Shown in pieces: positions 12,900-19,412 of a DNA stretch of 19,412 nucleotides. Within the stretch, counting starts at the first letter, position 1. Each line of letters opens with the position of its first letter. The stretch comes from an uncultured Treponema sp. GTDB lineage: Bacteria > Spirochaetota > Spirochaetia > Treponematales > Treponemataceae. Both the position numbers and the translations under genes were made by a program. The notes beneath the pieces were generated by a model. It searched no databases. It was given only the letters and a program-made list of their open reading frames with translations, and was not told where the DNA came from. The stretch spans positions 1-19,412 of the forward strand of contig CAKZZO010000019.1 of the NCBI GenBank assembly GCA_937885175.1, given 5' to 3'.

Positions 12900-14603
12900 C
12901 TAATCCTGCAGGGCCTCGTAGCCTTCTTCCCCGGTACGGACTTTTACCACGTTCTGCACGTCGTAGACAAAAATCTTTCCGTCGCCGATGTTGCCGGTGT
13001 AGAGCACATCTTTTGCAGCGGTGATAACAAGGTCAACAGGAACTTCGCTTACCACGATGTCCACTTTAATCTTGGGAAGCAGCGTTATGTCCATGGGAAC
13101 ACCGCGGTACTTTTGCGTCTGTCCGTGCTGAACGCCACAGCCCATGACGTTTGTAACAGTCATGCCGGTAATGTTTATTTCATTCAGCGCGGCTTTCAGC
13201 TCATCAAACTTGCTCTGTCGGGTGATAATCGAAACCATGTGGAACTTTGCGTCAGGGCGGCTTGTGGCTTTGGTTACGGGCACTGCCTTTTCCACAGGAA
13301 CAGAACCTGCCGCACCAAGCGAAGCCAGTGCAGAGTCAGCATCCTTGGGAAGTCCCGCACTCATCACCTGAGGAGCCAGCATAAAGCCGCCGTATGCAGA
13401 ATCAATGCCGTGCTCAAGTTTATCAAGACCGATAACTTCTTCATCACGGCTTGCGCGCAATCCGTGGAACTTCTTTATCAGGGCAAACACGATGACCATG
13501 CAGACCGCCGTCCATGCAACAATGGTCACTTCTCCCAGTGTCTGGATTCCCAGATGCTTGATTCCGCCACCGTAAAAAAGTCCGGACTCCACGTTAAACA
13601 GTCCGTCAGAAATCGTTCCCCAGATTCCGTTTGCAAGATGTACGCCAACTGCACCCACCGGGTCATCAATGTGCAGAGTCAAGTCCAAAAATTCAACTAC
13701 AAGTACCACCAGAATGCCCGCCACAATACCGATGACACTTGCTCCCAAGGCATCCACCGTGGCACAGGTCGGCGTAATGGCAACTAGGCCTGCAAGGGAA
13801 GCGTTCAAGGTCATTGAAACATCGGGCTTTCCGTTTTTAATCCAGGTAAAAAGCATGGTAGTCACGCAGGCAAGGGCTGGGGCAATCGTAGTGGTGGTAA
13901 AGACCGCCGCAAGACCGCCTACTCCAAGCATCTGGGTACAGGCCGCGCCATTAAATCCGTACCAGCCGAACCAAAGGATAAAAGTGCCCAGTGCGCCCAA
14001 GGTCAGCGAGTGCCCCGGAATGGCATGAACTTTTGCGACCTTGCCGCTCTTGTCGTAATCATACTTACCGATACGCGGTCCCAAAAAGATTGCCCCCAGC
14101 AGGGCAGCCGTTCCGCCCACCGAGTGAATTGCCGCACCTCCCGCAAAATCCACAAAGCCCAGCTGCGCAAGCCAGCCCTGTGCATTCCAGACCCAGCCGG
14201 CTTCAATGGGATAGACCACCGCGGAAATCACCGCCGAATAGATACAGTAGGCAGAAAACTTGGTGCGTTCAGCCATCGCTCCACTTACGATAGTTGCCGC
14301 CGTTGCGCAGAAAACCAGGTTGAACACAAAACTTGACCAGTCTTTTTCCGCAAAGTTCGTAAACAACTGCATGTCCGGCCGACCGACAAGTCCAAAGAAA
14401 TAGTTTTCGCTCATCATCAGCCCAAAGCCCAGCAGCATAAACATCGGCGTACCGATACAAAAATCCATCAGGTTTTTCATGATGATGTTTCCCGCATTCT
14501 TCGCCCGCGTAAAACCTGTTTCCACCATGGCAAAACCACACTGCATAAAAAACACCAGTGCCGCTCCAATCAGGAACCACACACTCCATACTTCACTTTG
14601 CAT
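12900..14603 (-). CDS. amt: Ammonium transporter with C-terminal P-II domain
   Basis: 567 aa. Residues ~1-415 form an Amt/Mep channel of about eleven membrane helices: FFMQCGFAMVETGFTRAKN, GAAIHSVGGTAALLGAIFLG (first pore His), FGWYGFNGAA, and DDPVGAVGVHLANGIWGT (second pore His). Residues ~453-567 are a complete P-II (GlnK-like) domain: T-loop HGQTQKYRGV with Tyr499 in the place of the uridylylated tyrosine, and TGNIGDGKIFVYDVQNVVKVRTGEEG. Free P-II proteins plug Amt in response to ATP/2-oxoglutarate; here the regulator is tethered. Start at 14603 is set by GGAGG 7 nt upstream; a longer frame to 14690 overlaps glnN. It follows glnN by 41 bp in one operon. Confidence 0.95.
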   Translation of the reverse strand: MQSEVWSVWFLIGAALVFFMQCGFAMVETGFTRAKNAGNIIMKNLMDFCIGTPMFMLLGFGLMMSENYFFGLVGRPDMQLFTNFAEKDWSSFVFNLVFCATAATIVSGAMAERTKFSAYCIYSAVISAVVYPIEAGWVWNAQGWLAQLGFVDFAGGAAIHSVGGTAALLGAIFLGPRIGKYDYDKSGKVAKVHAIPGHSLTLGALGTFILWFGWYGFNGAACTQMLGVGGLAAVFTTTTIAPALACVTTMLFTWIKNGKPDVSMTLNASLAGLVAITPTCATVDALGASVIGIVAGILVVLVVEFLDLTLHIDDPVGAVGVHLANGIWGTISDGLFNVESGLFYGGGIKHLGIQTLGEVTIVAWTAVCMVIVFALIKKFHGLRASRDEEVIGLDKLEHGIDSAYGGFMLAPQVMSAGLPKDADSALASLGAAGSVPVEKAVPVTKATSRPDAKFHMVSIITRQSKFDELKAALNEINITGMTVTNVMGCGVQHGQTQKYRGVPMDITLLPKIKVDIVVSEVPVDLVITAAKDVLYTGNIGDGKIFVYDVQNVVKVRTGEEGYEALQD

Positions 14604-14644
14604 AATATTCCTCCAAAGATAGTTTTTATGTATAGCCTCAGTTT

Positions 14645-16753
14645 CTATTTCACGCTGAAAAGCAAATCCCCGTAACTGGGAAAAGGCCACAAGGCTTTTG
14701 GCGTTACAACTTCCAGCTCATCGGCAAGGGCTCGGAGTGCATTCATCGCAGCAAACACCTGTTCCCGATAGAAAAGGGCAACCGTGCCAGACTCCCCGCC
14801 GCTGGAAGTCAGTTCCTTTGCATCAGACACAGCCTTTTCCAGGGCTTGGGTCTTCTGATAGATGCCTGCAGTAAGGACAGACACTTTTTTCAGCATGTCA
14901 TCTTCGTAGGTAGTATCGCAGTCGGGACAGGCCGATTTTTTAAGGCCGATTGTTTCTGCCAGTTTCTTTGCGTACGTGCTTGCGCAGGGCAGGATGTCCT
15001 TCTTTGTCATTTCCAGCATGGTTTCCGCTTCGATGTTCAGCACCTTGCAGTAGTTTTCATTGTGAATCTCGTAGCGGCTGGTAAGTTCCACTGGACTGTA
15101 CACACCGAATTTCTCAAAAAGCGTCATGTTCTTTTTGTCCAGAATGTGGGCAAGGGCTTCCGGTGTGGAACGCAAATTCAAGAGCCCCCGCTTTTCCGCT
15201 TCCTTAACCCATGCATCATCGTAGCCGTTTCCGTTAAAGATAATCCGCTTGTGTTCCTTTATCGTCGTCAGAATCAAATCGTGGAGGGCAGCCTTAAAGT
15301 CCTTTGCCTTTTCCAGCGTGTCCGCAAACTGACTCAATTCCTCTGCCACCGCCGTGTTCAAGAATACGTTTGCACAGGCAATGGATTCGCTTGAACCCAG
15401 CATGCGGAACTCAAATTTGTTTCCAGTAAAGGCAAAGGGTGAAGTGCGGTTCCTGTCCGTGGTGTCCTTGCTAAACTCGGGCAGCACCGTCACGCCGATT
15501 TTCATCTTTTCCTTTTCGTGCTTTCCATAAGGCAGGCCCTTTTCAATGGAGTCCAGAATCGCACTCAGTTCGTCACCCAGGAACATCGAGATGATTGCCG
15601 GCGGTGCCTCGTTTGCACCCAGACGATGATCGTTTCCCGCAGACGCTACCGAAATACGCAGCAAATCCTGGTATTCATCCACCGCCTTGATGACCGCGCA
15701 CAAAAACAACAGGAACTGGGCATTGCTTTCTGGCGTTGCGCCCGGATCCAGCAGATTTTTTCCCGTGTTGGTGCTGATTGACCAGTTGTTGTGCTTGCCG
15801 CTTCCGTTTACGCCCGCAAAAGGCTTTTCGTGGAGCAGACAGACCATACCGTGCCTGGCCGCAACTTTCCGCATCATTTCCATGGTCAGCTGGTTGTGGT
15901 CACAGGCAATGTTGGTCGTGGAAAAAATCGGAGCAAGTTCGTGCTGAGCGGGAGCAACCTCGTTGTGCTCAGTCTTTGCCAGAATGCCCAGCTTCCACAA
16001 CTCACGGTTCAAATCTTTCATAAAAGCCTGAACTCGGGGCTTAATCATGCCAAAGTAGTGGTCTTCCAGTTCCTGCCCCTTGGGAGCCTTTGCGCCAAAG
16101 AGAGTGCGTCCCGTATAGAGCAAATCCTCACGCTTTTCGTACACCTCCTTGTCAATCAAAAAATATTCCTGCTCAGGACCAACCGTAGTCTTTACGCTGG
16201 TCACCGCTTCGTTCCCCTCAAAAAGATGGAGCACGCGCACCGCCTGTTTGCTGATTGCCTGCATGGAGCGGAGCAAGGGAGTCTTTTTGTCCAGAGCCTC
16301 GCCCGTATAGGAACAGAAAGCCGTGGGAATGCAAAGGGTGCCGTCCTTGATAAAGGCATAGGAAGTGGGATCCCAGGCCGTATAGCCGCGAGCCTCAAAT
16401 GTTGCACGGATTCCGCCAGAGGGAAAGGAAGAAGCGTCTGGCTCACCCTGTACAAGTTCCTTTCCGCTGAATTCCATAATCACCTTTCCGTCGCTTGCAG
16501 GCGAAATAAAACTGTCATGCTTTTCCGCCGTAATGCCCGTAAGAGGCTGAAACCAATGGGTAAAATGCGTCGCACCTTTTTCCACCGCCCAGTCCTTCAT
16601 GGCATTTGCAACCACCGTTGCCACCGCCGGATCAAGTTTTTCGCCACCCTCAATCGTCTTCATCAACTGCTTAAAAGTCTCCTTAGGCAGCCGAGCCCTC
16701 ATCACTGTTTCGTTAAAAACATTCTCGCCAAAAATTTCTGTCACTTCGTCCAT
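14645..16753 (-). CDS. glnN: Type III glutamine synthetase
   Basis: 702 aa, the ~700-aa size of GSIII. It makes glutamine from glutamate, ammonium and ATP. Diagnostic blocks are HFTHWFQPLTG (63-73), EHNEVAPAQHELAPIFSTTN, HEKPFAGVNGSGKHNNWS and NRTSPFAFTGNKFEFRMLGS. The start at 16753 is preceded by GGAGG at 5-nt spacing; an ATG at 16765 with GAGG is an alternative, and the frame upstream of that is not family-like. It is followed 41 bp later by the ammonium transporter-P-II gene, giving an uptake-and-assimilation operon. A strong promoter at 17048-17076 and two intrinsic terminators in the ~290-nt leader suggest attenuation. Confidence 0.96.
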   Translation of the reverse strand: MDEVTEIFGENVFNETVMRARLPKETFKQLMKTIEGGEKLDPAVATVVANAMKDWAVEKGATHFTHWFQPLTGITAEKHDSFISPASDGKVIMEFSGKELVQGEPDASSFPSGGIRATFEARGYTAWDPTSYAFIKDGTLCIPTAFCSYTGEALDKKTPLLRSMQAISKQAVRVLHLFEGNEAVTSVKTTVGPEQEYFLIDKEVYEKREDLLYTGRTLFGAKAPKGQELEDHYFGMIKPRVQAFMKDLNRELWKLGILAKTEHNEVAPAQHELAPIFSTTNIACDHNQLTMEMMRKVAARHGMVCLLHEKPFAGVNGSGKHNNWSISTNTGKNLLDPGATPESNAQFLLFLCAVIKAVDEYQDLLRISVASAGNDHRLGANEAPPAIISMFLGDELSAILDSIEKGLPYGKHEKEKMKIGVTVLPEFSKDTTDRNRTSPFAFTGNKFEFRMLGSSESIACANVFLNTAVAEELSQFADTLEKAKDFKAALHDLILTTIKEHKRIIFNGNGYDDAWVKEAEKRGLLNLRSTPEALAHILDKKNMTLFEKFGVYSPVELTSRYEIHNENYCKVLNIEAETMLEMTKKDILPCASTYAKKLAETIGLKKSACPDCDTTYEDDMLKKVSVLTAGIYQKTQALEKAVSDAKELTSSGGESGTVALFYREQVFAAMNALRALADELEVVTPKALWPFPSYGDLLFSVK

Positions 16754-16822
16754 ACAAGCCTCCATATAAGCCTCTTTTTTTGGGTTCCCGCCACGGCTGG
16801 TCGCTCCGCTCCCCATCCGCGT

Positions 16823-16890
16823 CGGTCGCTACGTCCGCACTTCGCTTACGCTCATCCCTTCGGGACGCTTCGCGGTGCTTCCATCGCTAA
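16823..16890 (+). repeat. 68-bp intergenic repeat, copy 2 (5' of glnN)
   Basis: Copy of 12824-12891 with one mismatch, same orientation. It lies in the untranslated leader of glnN, between the second leader terminator and the start codon, so it is probably transcribed with the operon from both ends. Confidence 0.85.
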
Positions 16891-16900
16891 CCCGTTTAAA

Positions 16901-16953
16901 ATCAAAAAGACGCCGAGCAGGACTTTGTACACAGTCCTAAACCCGACGTCTTT
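16901..16953 (-). terminator. Intrinsic terminator 2 in the glnN leader
   Basis: On the minus strand, AAAGACG (16953-16947) pairs with CGTCTTT (16912-16906). Further pairs lead to AGGAC/GTCCT and a ~10-nt loop, with a small internal loop. TTT and TTTGATTTT-type T-rich sequence follows. It lies ~90-130 nt downstream of the predicted transcription start and ~150 nt before glnN. Confidence 0.65.
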
Positions 16954-16990
16954 GCCGATTTTGTCTTGCTGATTTCATACAGCACATTGG

Positions 16991-17027
16991 AAAACAAAAA
17001 GGCCGCAAGAATCAAATTCCTGCGACC
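16991..17027 (-). terminator. Intrinsic terminator 1 in the glnN leader
   Basis: Minus-strand GGTCGCAGGAAT (17027-17016), loop TTG, ATTCTTGCGGCC (17012-17001): a 12-bp stem with two G-U pairs, then TTTTTGTTTT. A competing stem CGAC-AACGAG-GTCG (17036-17023) overlaps the 5' arm and could prevent its formation. It begins only ~14 nt after the predicted start point. It might alternatively end transcripts coming from the cupin gene upstream. Confidence 0.7.
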
Positions 17028-17047
17028 TCGTTGTCGTTCTTGTCTTA

Positions 17048-17076
17048 TTTATACCGCGAAGAAAAAAAAATGTCAA
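17048..17076 (-). promoter_or_regulatory. Consensus sigma-70 promoter for glnN-amt
   Basis: Minus-strand TTGACA (17076-17071), a 17-bp spacer containing a run of nine T, and TATAAA (17053-17048): consensus -35, ideal spacing and a near-consensus -10. Predicted transcription start is ~17041, giving a leader of ~290 nt with two terminators before glnN. Confidence 0.75.
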
Positions 17077-17158
17077 TGGCAAAAGCGGAACAACAAAAAC
17101 AATCACACATCAACACTTCAAAGCCTACAGTAGGTATGTGCCCCCACCCCCATCCCCA

Positions 17159-17914
17159 TCACTTCAATTTCCCATAATCCTCATCGCTGACTTTTTCGCA
17201 CCAAGTCGTGCTGCCTTCCTCGCCGGGAATCTCCAGCGCAAGATGGCTGAACCAGGAATCTGCGGCCGCTCCGTGCCAGTGCTTTACTCCGGCAGGAATG
17301 TTTACCACGCTTCCGGGAAGCAGTTCCATGGCAGGCTTTCCTTCTTCCTGATACCAGCCCCGACCACCCACGCAGATGAGCATCTGTCCTCCGCCGGATT
17401 TTGCATTGTGGATGTGCCAGTTGTTGCGGCAGCCCGGCTCAAAGGTCACATTGAAGACAGGAACCTGCTCTTTTGAGACTTCTGCAAGATAGCTCTGCCC
17501 TGTGAAATATGTTCCGTAAGGATTTTGCTCTCCAATGGGGAAGAAAATCGTGTTTTGGTAGCGGTCTTTTTCGCTTGCGGCAGGCACGCTTTCATTCCAG
17601 ACATCTTTTGCCAGCCGAAAGACCGCCCAGCCCTTTGGCCAGCCCGTGTACATGGTGGCGTGAGTGATGATTGCCGCAATCTCTTCTTTTGTGACCCCGT
17701 GAGCCTTGGCGTTCTGCAAGTGATAGACCAGGGAAGAGTCGGTGATTCCGCTTGCCATGAGCGACACCACGGTGATAATGCATTTTGTCTTTATGTCAAT
17801 TGCGCTTTCATTCCAAACCTCGCCAAAAAGCACATCGTCGTTCAAATGGGCAAAAGTGGGCGCAAAATCTCCCAACTGAGTCCGTCCCGCTGTCTGCGTA
17901 ATTTTTTTTGTCAT
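17159..17914 (-). CDS. Carboxymuconolactone decarboxylase / cupin fusion protein
   Basis: 251 aa. Residues ~10-110 are a carboxymuconolactone decarboxylase-like (AhpD fold) helical domain: FGEVWNESAIDIKTKCIITV, HGVTKEEIAAIITHATMYTG, WPKGWAVF. Only Cys45 is present there, so no AhpD CxxC pair is seen. Residues ~130-251 are a cupin with likely metal ligands His167, His169 (WHIH), Gln177 and His212 (KHWHG). Such two-domain proteins often sit with aldo-keto reductases, flavodoxins and DUF362 genes; the substrate is unknown. The start has GGAGGAAGG upstream. It begins 39 bp after the DUF362 gene and is the second gene of that operon. No membrane or signal segment is seen. Confidence 0.9.
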   Translation of the reverse strand: MTKKITQTAGRTQLGDFAPTFAHLNDDVLFGEVWNESAIDIKTKCIITVVSLMASGITDSSLVYHLQNAKAHGVTKEEIAAIITHATMYTGWPKGWAVFRLAKDVWNESVPAASEKDRYQNTIFFPIGEQNPYGTYFTGQSYLAEVSKEQVPVFNVTFEPGCRNNWHIHNAKSGGGQMLICVGGRGWYQEEGKPAMELLPGSVVNIPAGVKHWHGAAADSWFSHLALEIPGEEGSTTWCEKVSDEDYGKLK

Positions 17915-17953
17915 AGGTTCCTTCCTCCGTAAAAAGTGATTTCTGTCTGATTT

Positions 17954-18916
17954 CTATTTTATCTCCACCAGTTGGTAGTTCCGCTTTCCGCAGCCCAAGT
18001 TTTCTGCGTACTCAAGCATCTTCACCTGATGGGCTTCTTCCCACTGGGCGCGGATTTCCGCCGTTTCTGCTGTATCTGCCACAAAATCCACGGAACACTG
18101 GTCTAGGGCTACCGGGTCAGCGGATGCGATGATGCCGATATTTCCCGTGTTCTTGGTTCCCTTGCAGGAGTCCTCTGGCTCGTAGCTGTCAATCACATTG
18201 ATGAAAGCCCAGTTTTTCTTGTAGTCCAGCACGGCGCGGAGGGCATCGGCAAAGGATTTTTCAAGCACATCGGGCTTCGTGTCGTGATAGTGATTGGGAT
18301 CGCTTCCGCCAGAGTGAATCAGGCATTTTCCAGAGCGGCTTCCCAGGCAAAGGGTCACATTCTTGATTGCTCCGTCCAAGGCGGGAAGAAAGTGCATCCT
18401 GAACTTGAAGACTGAAACAATGGTGTCGTACTCGTCAAAATGGCTTCCCGTGCGGGCATATTTCAAAAGATAGCCCTTTCTTACCGGCATGTCGATGTCG
18501 CTTTTTTCGTCCAGCATCTGCATTCTGCCAACTTTGTCAAAACCGTGCTTTCTTGCGTGGGAAAGATTCATCTCCGCCGTCCATCTGTTTCCCGAAAGTC
18601 CGCAGGAGTCCAGCATGGTTCCGTCCGTTTCCTTGATAAGGTCGGTAAGTAAAGCAGGCTTCAGCACATCCTCACCCGGCCCGCCAAAAGACACCTTGAT
18701 TCCAACCTTGCCCTGCTTTTTCTGATTCAGTGCATTGTAGACCTTCATCAGCCCCGCCGCCGACACATCCCGAGTAAAATAGACCACAGGCGCGTCCTTT
18801 GCCTCAGTCTGATGGACGAGTTTTTGAGATGCATCCTGCGCGGTTAAAGGAAATGAGCACAGCAAGGTAAAGGCAAGAGTTGCCTGCAGAAAGAATGATT
18901 TATTTGTCTTTTTCAT
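17954..18916 (-). CDS. DUF362 domain protein, exported
   Basis: 320 aa from the ATG at 18916 (GGAG 6 nt upstream). A signal peptide is clear (KKTNKSFFLQATLAFTLLCS followed by FPLTAQ). The rest matches DUF362: VGIKVSFGGPGEDVLKPALL near the start of the domain, then DSCGLSGNRW, KGYLLKYARTGSHFDEYDTI, CLGSRSGKCLIHSGG and GIIASADPVALDQCSVDFV, ending in ENLGCGKRNYQLVEI. DUF362 proteins are often joined to ferredoxin domains; here there is none, although cysteines recur (DSCG, SGKC, DSCKG, LGCGK). Function is unproven. It is the first gene of an operon with the cupin protein, and its promoter is a near copy of the one before the SUMF1-flavodoxin gene. Confidence 0.88.
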   Translation of the reverse strand: MKKTNKSFFLQATLAFTLLCSFPLTAQDASQKLVHQTEAKDAPVVYFTRDVSAAGLMKVYNALNQKKQGKVGIKVSFGGPGEDVLKPALLTDLIKETDGTMLDSCGLSGNRWTAEMNLSHARKHGFDKVGRMQMLDEKSDIDMPVRKGYLLKYARTGSHFDEYDTIVSVFKFRMHFLPALDGAIKNVTLCLGSRSGKCLIHSGGSDPNHYHDTKPDVLEKSFADALRAVLDYKKNWAFINVIDSYEPEDSCKGTKNTGNIGIIASADPVALDQCSVDFVADTAETAEIRAQWEEAHQVKMLEYAENLGCGKRNYQLVEIK

Positions 18917-18949
18917 ACAAGTCTCCGTAAAGATTTTCTCTATAGTCTT

Positions 18950-19016
18950 ACTGTACCGTCCGCGGGCAAAAAAGTACAATGCTAGTTTTGAATGTGACTA
19001 TGCTCAATTCGCATAG
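18950..19016 (-). promoter_or_regulatory. Promoter/operator of the DUF362-cupin operon (shared block)
   Basis: Minus-strand -35 TTGTAC (18979-18974), 18 bp, -10 TACAGT (18955-18950). Upstream is the conserved GTCACATTCAAAACTAGCA block and the palindrome CTATGCGAATTGAGCATAG (19016-18998). The arrangement equals 11214-11280; the palindrome arms CTATGC/GCAT[AG]G are kept while the loop differs. Confidence 0.65.
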
Positions 19017-19079
19017 CGAATGAGTTAATAATTTCCTCTATGCACACGACACGAAGTGTCGTATGCTCAATTCGCATAG
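18999..19079 (+). repeat. 18-bp direct repeats and a hairpin upstream of the DUF362 promoter
   Basis: TATGCTCAATTCGCATAG occurs at 18999-19016 and 19062-19079. Each copy is itself a palindrome. Between them lies ACGACAC-GAA-GTGTCGT (19046-19062), a perfect 7-bp stem. The first copy forms the operator-like palindrome of the promoter, so the second may be another regulator site. No gene is seen from 18917 to 19168. Confidence 0.6.
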
Positions 19080-19168
19080 TCGCGGTGCTCGTCTGTCGCC
19101 TGAGCTTATGTTCTTTCCATACAGGCAAGACAGAAAAAACTGCAATACAAGTTATCAAGATTCCTGCT

Positions 19169-19412
19169 TTAATCCGCCCGCACCCAGATTCCGTCCCGCT
19201 TTCTGTAAGTGTTTTCGCCAGTCAGTGTCCATGCTCCGCTGATTCCATAAACCTTAGCCTTAAGCGTGTGGGCGACTTTCATGCGGGCGGTGTCGCCGTC
19301 CACGCTGATTGAATAATTCTTTGTCTCAATTTTGAAGTAGTTCAGCGTGCCGTCCATAATCTCGCCGATGAACTCTTCGCGAGTCTGCTTTTTTCCGCTC
19401 ATGTGGGTGAAG
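19169..19412 (-). CDS. NTF2-like / SnoaL-type family protein (5' partial)
   Basis: The frame runs off the window end; the last complete codons there read FTHMSGKKQTREEFIGEIMD, then GTLNYFKIE, DGDTARMKVAHTLKAKVYGI and WTLTGENTYRKRDGIWVRAD. This is the C-terminal two-thirds of an NTF2-fold protein of about 120-130 aa, a family of small cone-shaped dimers that includes isomerases, cyclases and ligand-binding proteins. The visible Met is probably internal. It is oriented toward the DUF362 operon with ~150 bp between, in which a palindrome pair lies. The substrate is unknown. Confidence 0.75.
   Translation of the reverse strand, partial: FTHMSGKKQTREEFIGEIMDGTLNYFKIETKNYSISVDGDTARMKVAHTLKAKVYGISGAWTLTGENTYRKRDGIWVRAD

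Noticed and set aside
12771..13787. Plus-strand open frame of 338 codons opposite amt
   Set aside because: It overlaps the conserved P-II and channel coding sequence on the other strand and runs through the 68-bp repeat; no recognisable domain.
15791..16972. Long plus-strand open frame of 393 codons opposite glnN
   Set aside because: It is antisense to a highly conserved glutamine synthetase, has no ribosome site and its translation (Cys/His/Arg-rich) resembles no protein. It is a shadow frame caused by codon bias.
17001..17036. ANTAR-type dual hexaloop antiterminator in the glnN leader
   Set aside because: The loop AACGAG has the required A1 and G4, but only one such 4-bp stem was found and no second hexaloop of the right spacing. 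Kept only as a search suggestion.
756..19079. CRISPR array
   Set aside because: The repeats seen occur as pairs with gene-sized or irregular spacing; no run of regularly spaced repeats and no cas gene was found.

Overview
The window looks like chromosomal DNA of an anaerobic, host-associated spirochaete, most likely a Treponema. This is inferred from gene content, not from a marker gene: a TdeIII-family restriction enzyme, a type III glutamine synthetase next to an ammonium transporter fused to P-II, SUMF1/flavodoxin and DUF362 genes, and many small palindromic intergenic elements. No rRNA, tRNA, integrase or transposase was found.

Positions 1-6400 are a defence island on the plus strand, built on a type I restriction-modification locus that is now in pieces. 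Present are a possible hsdM tail, a stub of one hsdS, one complete hsdS bracketed by two copies of an ~80-bp palindromic element, and hsdR in three separated fragments. Between hsdS and hsdR sit a BRO-N/Fic fusion and a three-gene DUF3791/DUF3990/72-aa module that resembles a toxin-antitoxin unit. The hsdR N-terminus is fused in frame to the 3' half of a YfcE-like phosphodiesterase. Next to it is a RelA/SpoT-type synthetase lacking its catalytic centre. Either the island has decayed heavily or the assembly has collapsed here.

Positions 6472-10853 are on the minus strand. They hold a Vat-like acetyltransferase and a type II restriction cluster: an Eco47II-like endonuclease N-terminus, a small unknown protein, an apparently intact TdeIII-family endonuclease, a complete C5-cytosine methyltransferase and the C-terminal half of a second one. 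Both endonuclease families are associated with GGNCC.

Positions 10854-19412 look like ordinary chromosome. An exported SUMF1-flavodoxin fusion (plus strand) faces an ammonium-assimilation pair, glnN followed by amt-P-II (minus strand). That pair lies between two near-identical 68-bp repeats exactly 3,999 bp apart. glnN has a consensus promoter followed by two intrinsic terminators in its leader. Further on are a DUF362 protein and a carboxymuconolactone decarboxylase/cupin protein in one operon, then an NTF2-like gene cut by the window end. The SUMF1-flavodoxin gene and the DUF362 operon share a 37-bp promoter block (36/37 identical) with the same -35/-10 spacing and an upstream palindrome, so they are probably co-regulated, perhaps in a redox or electrophile response.
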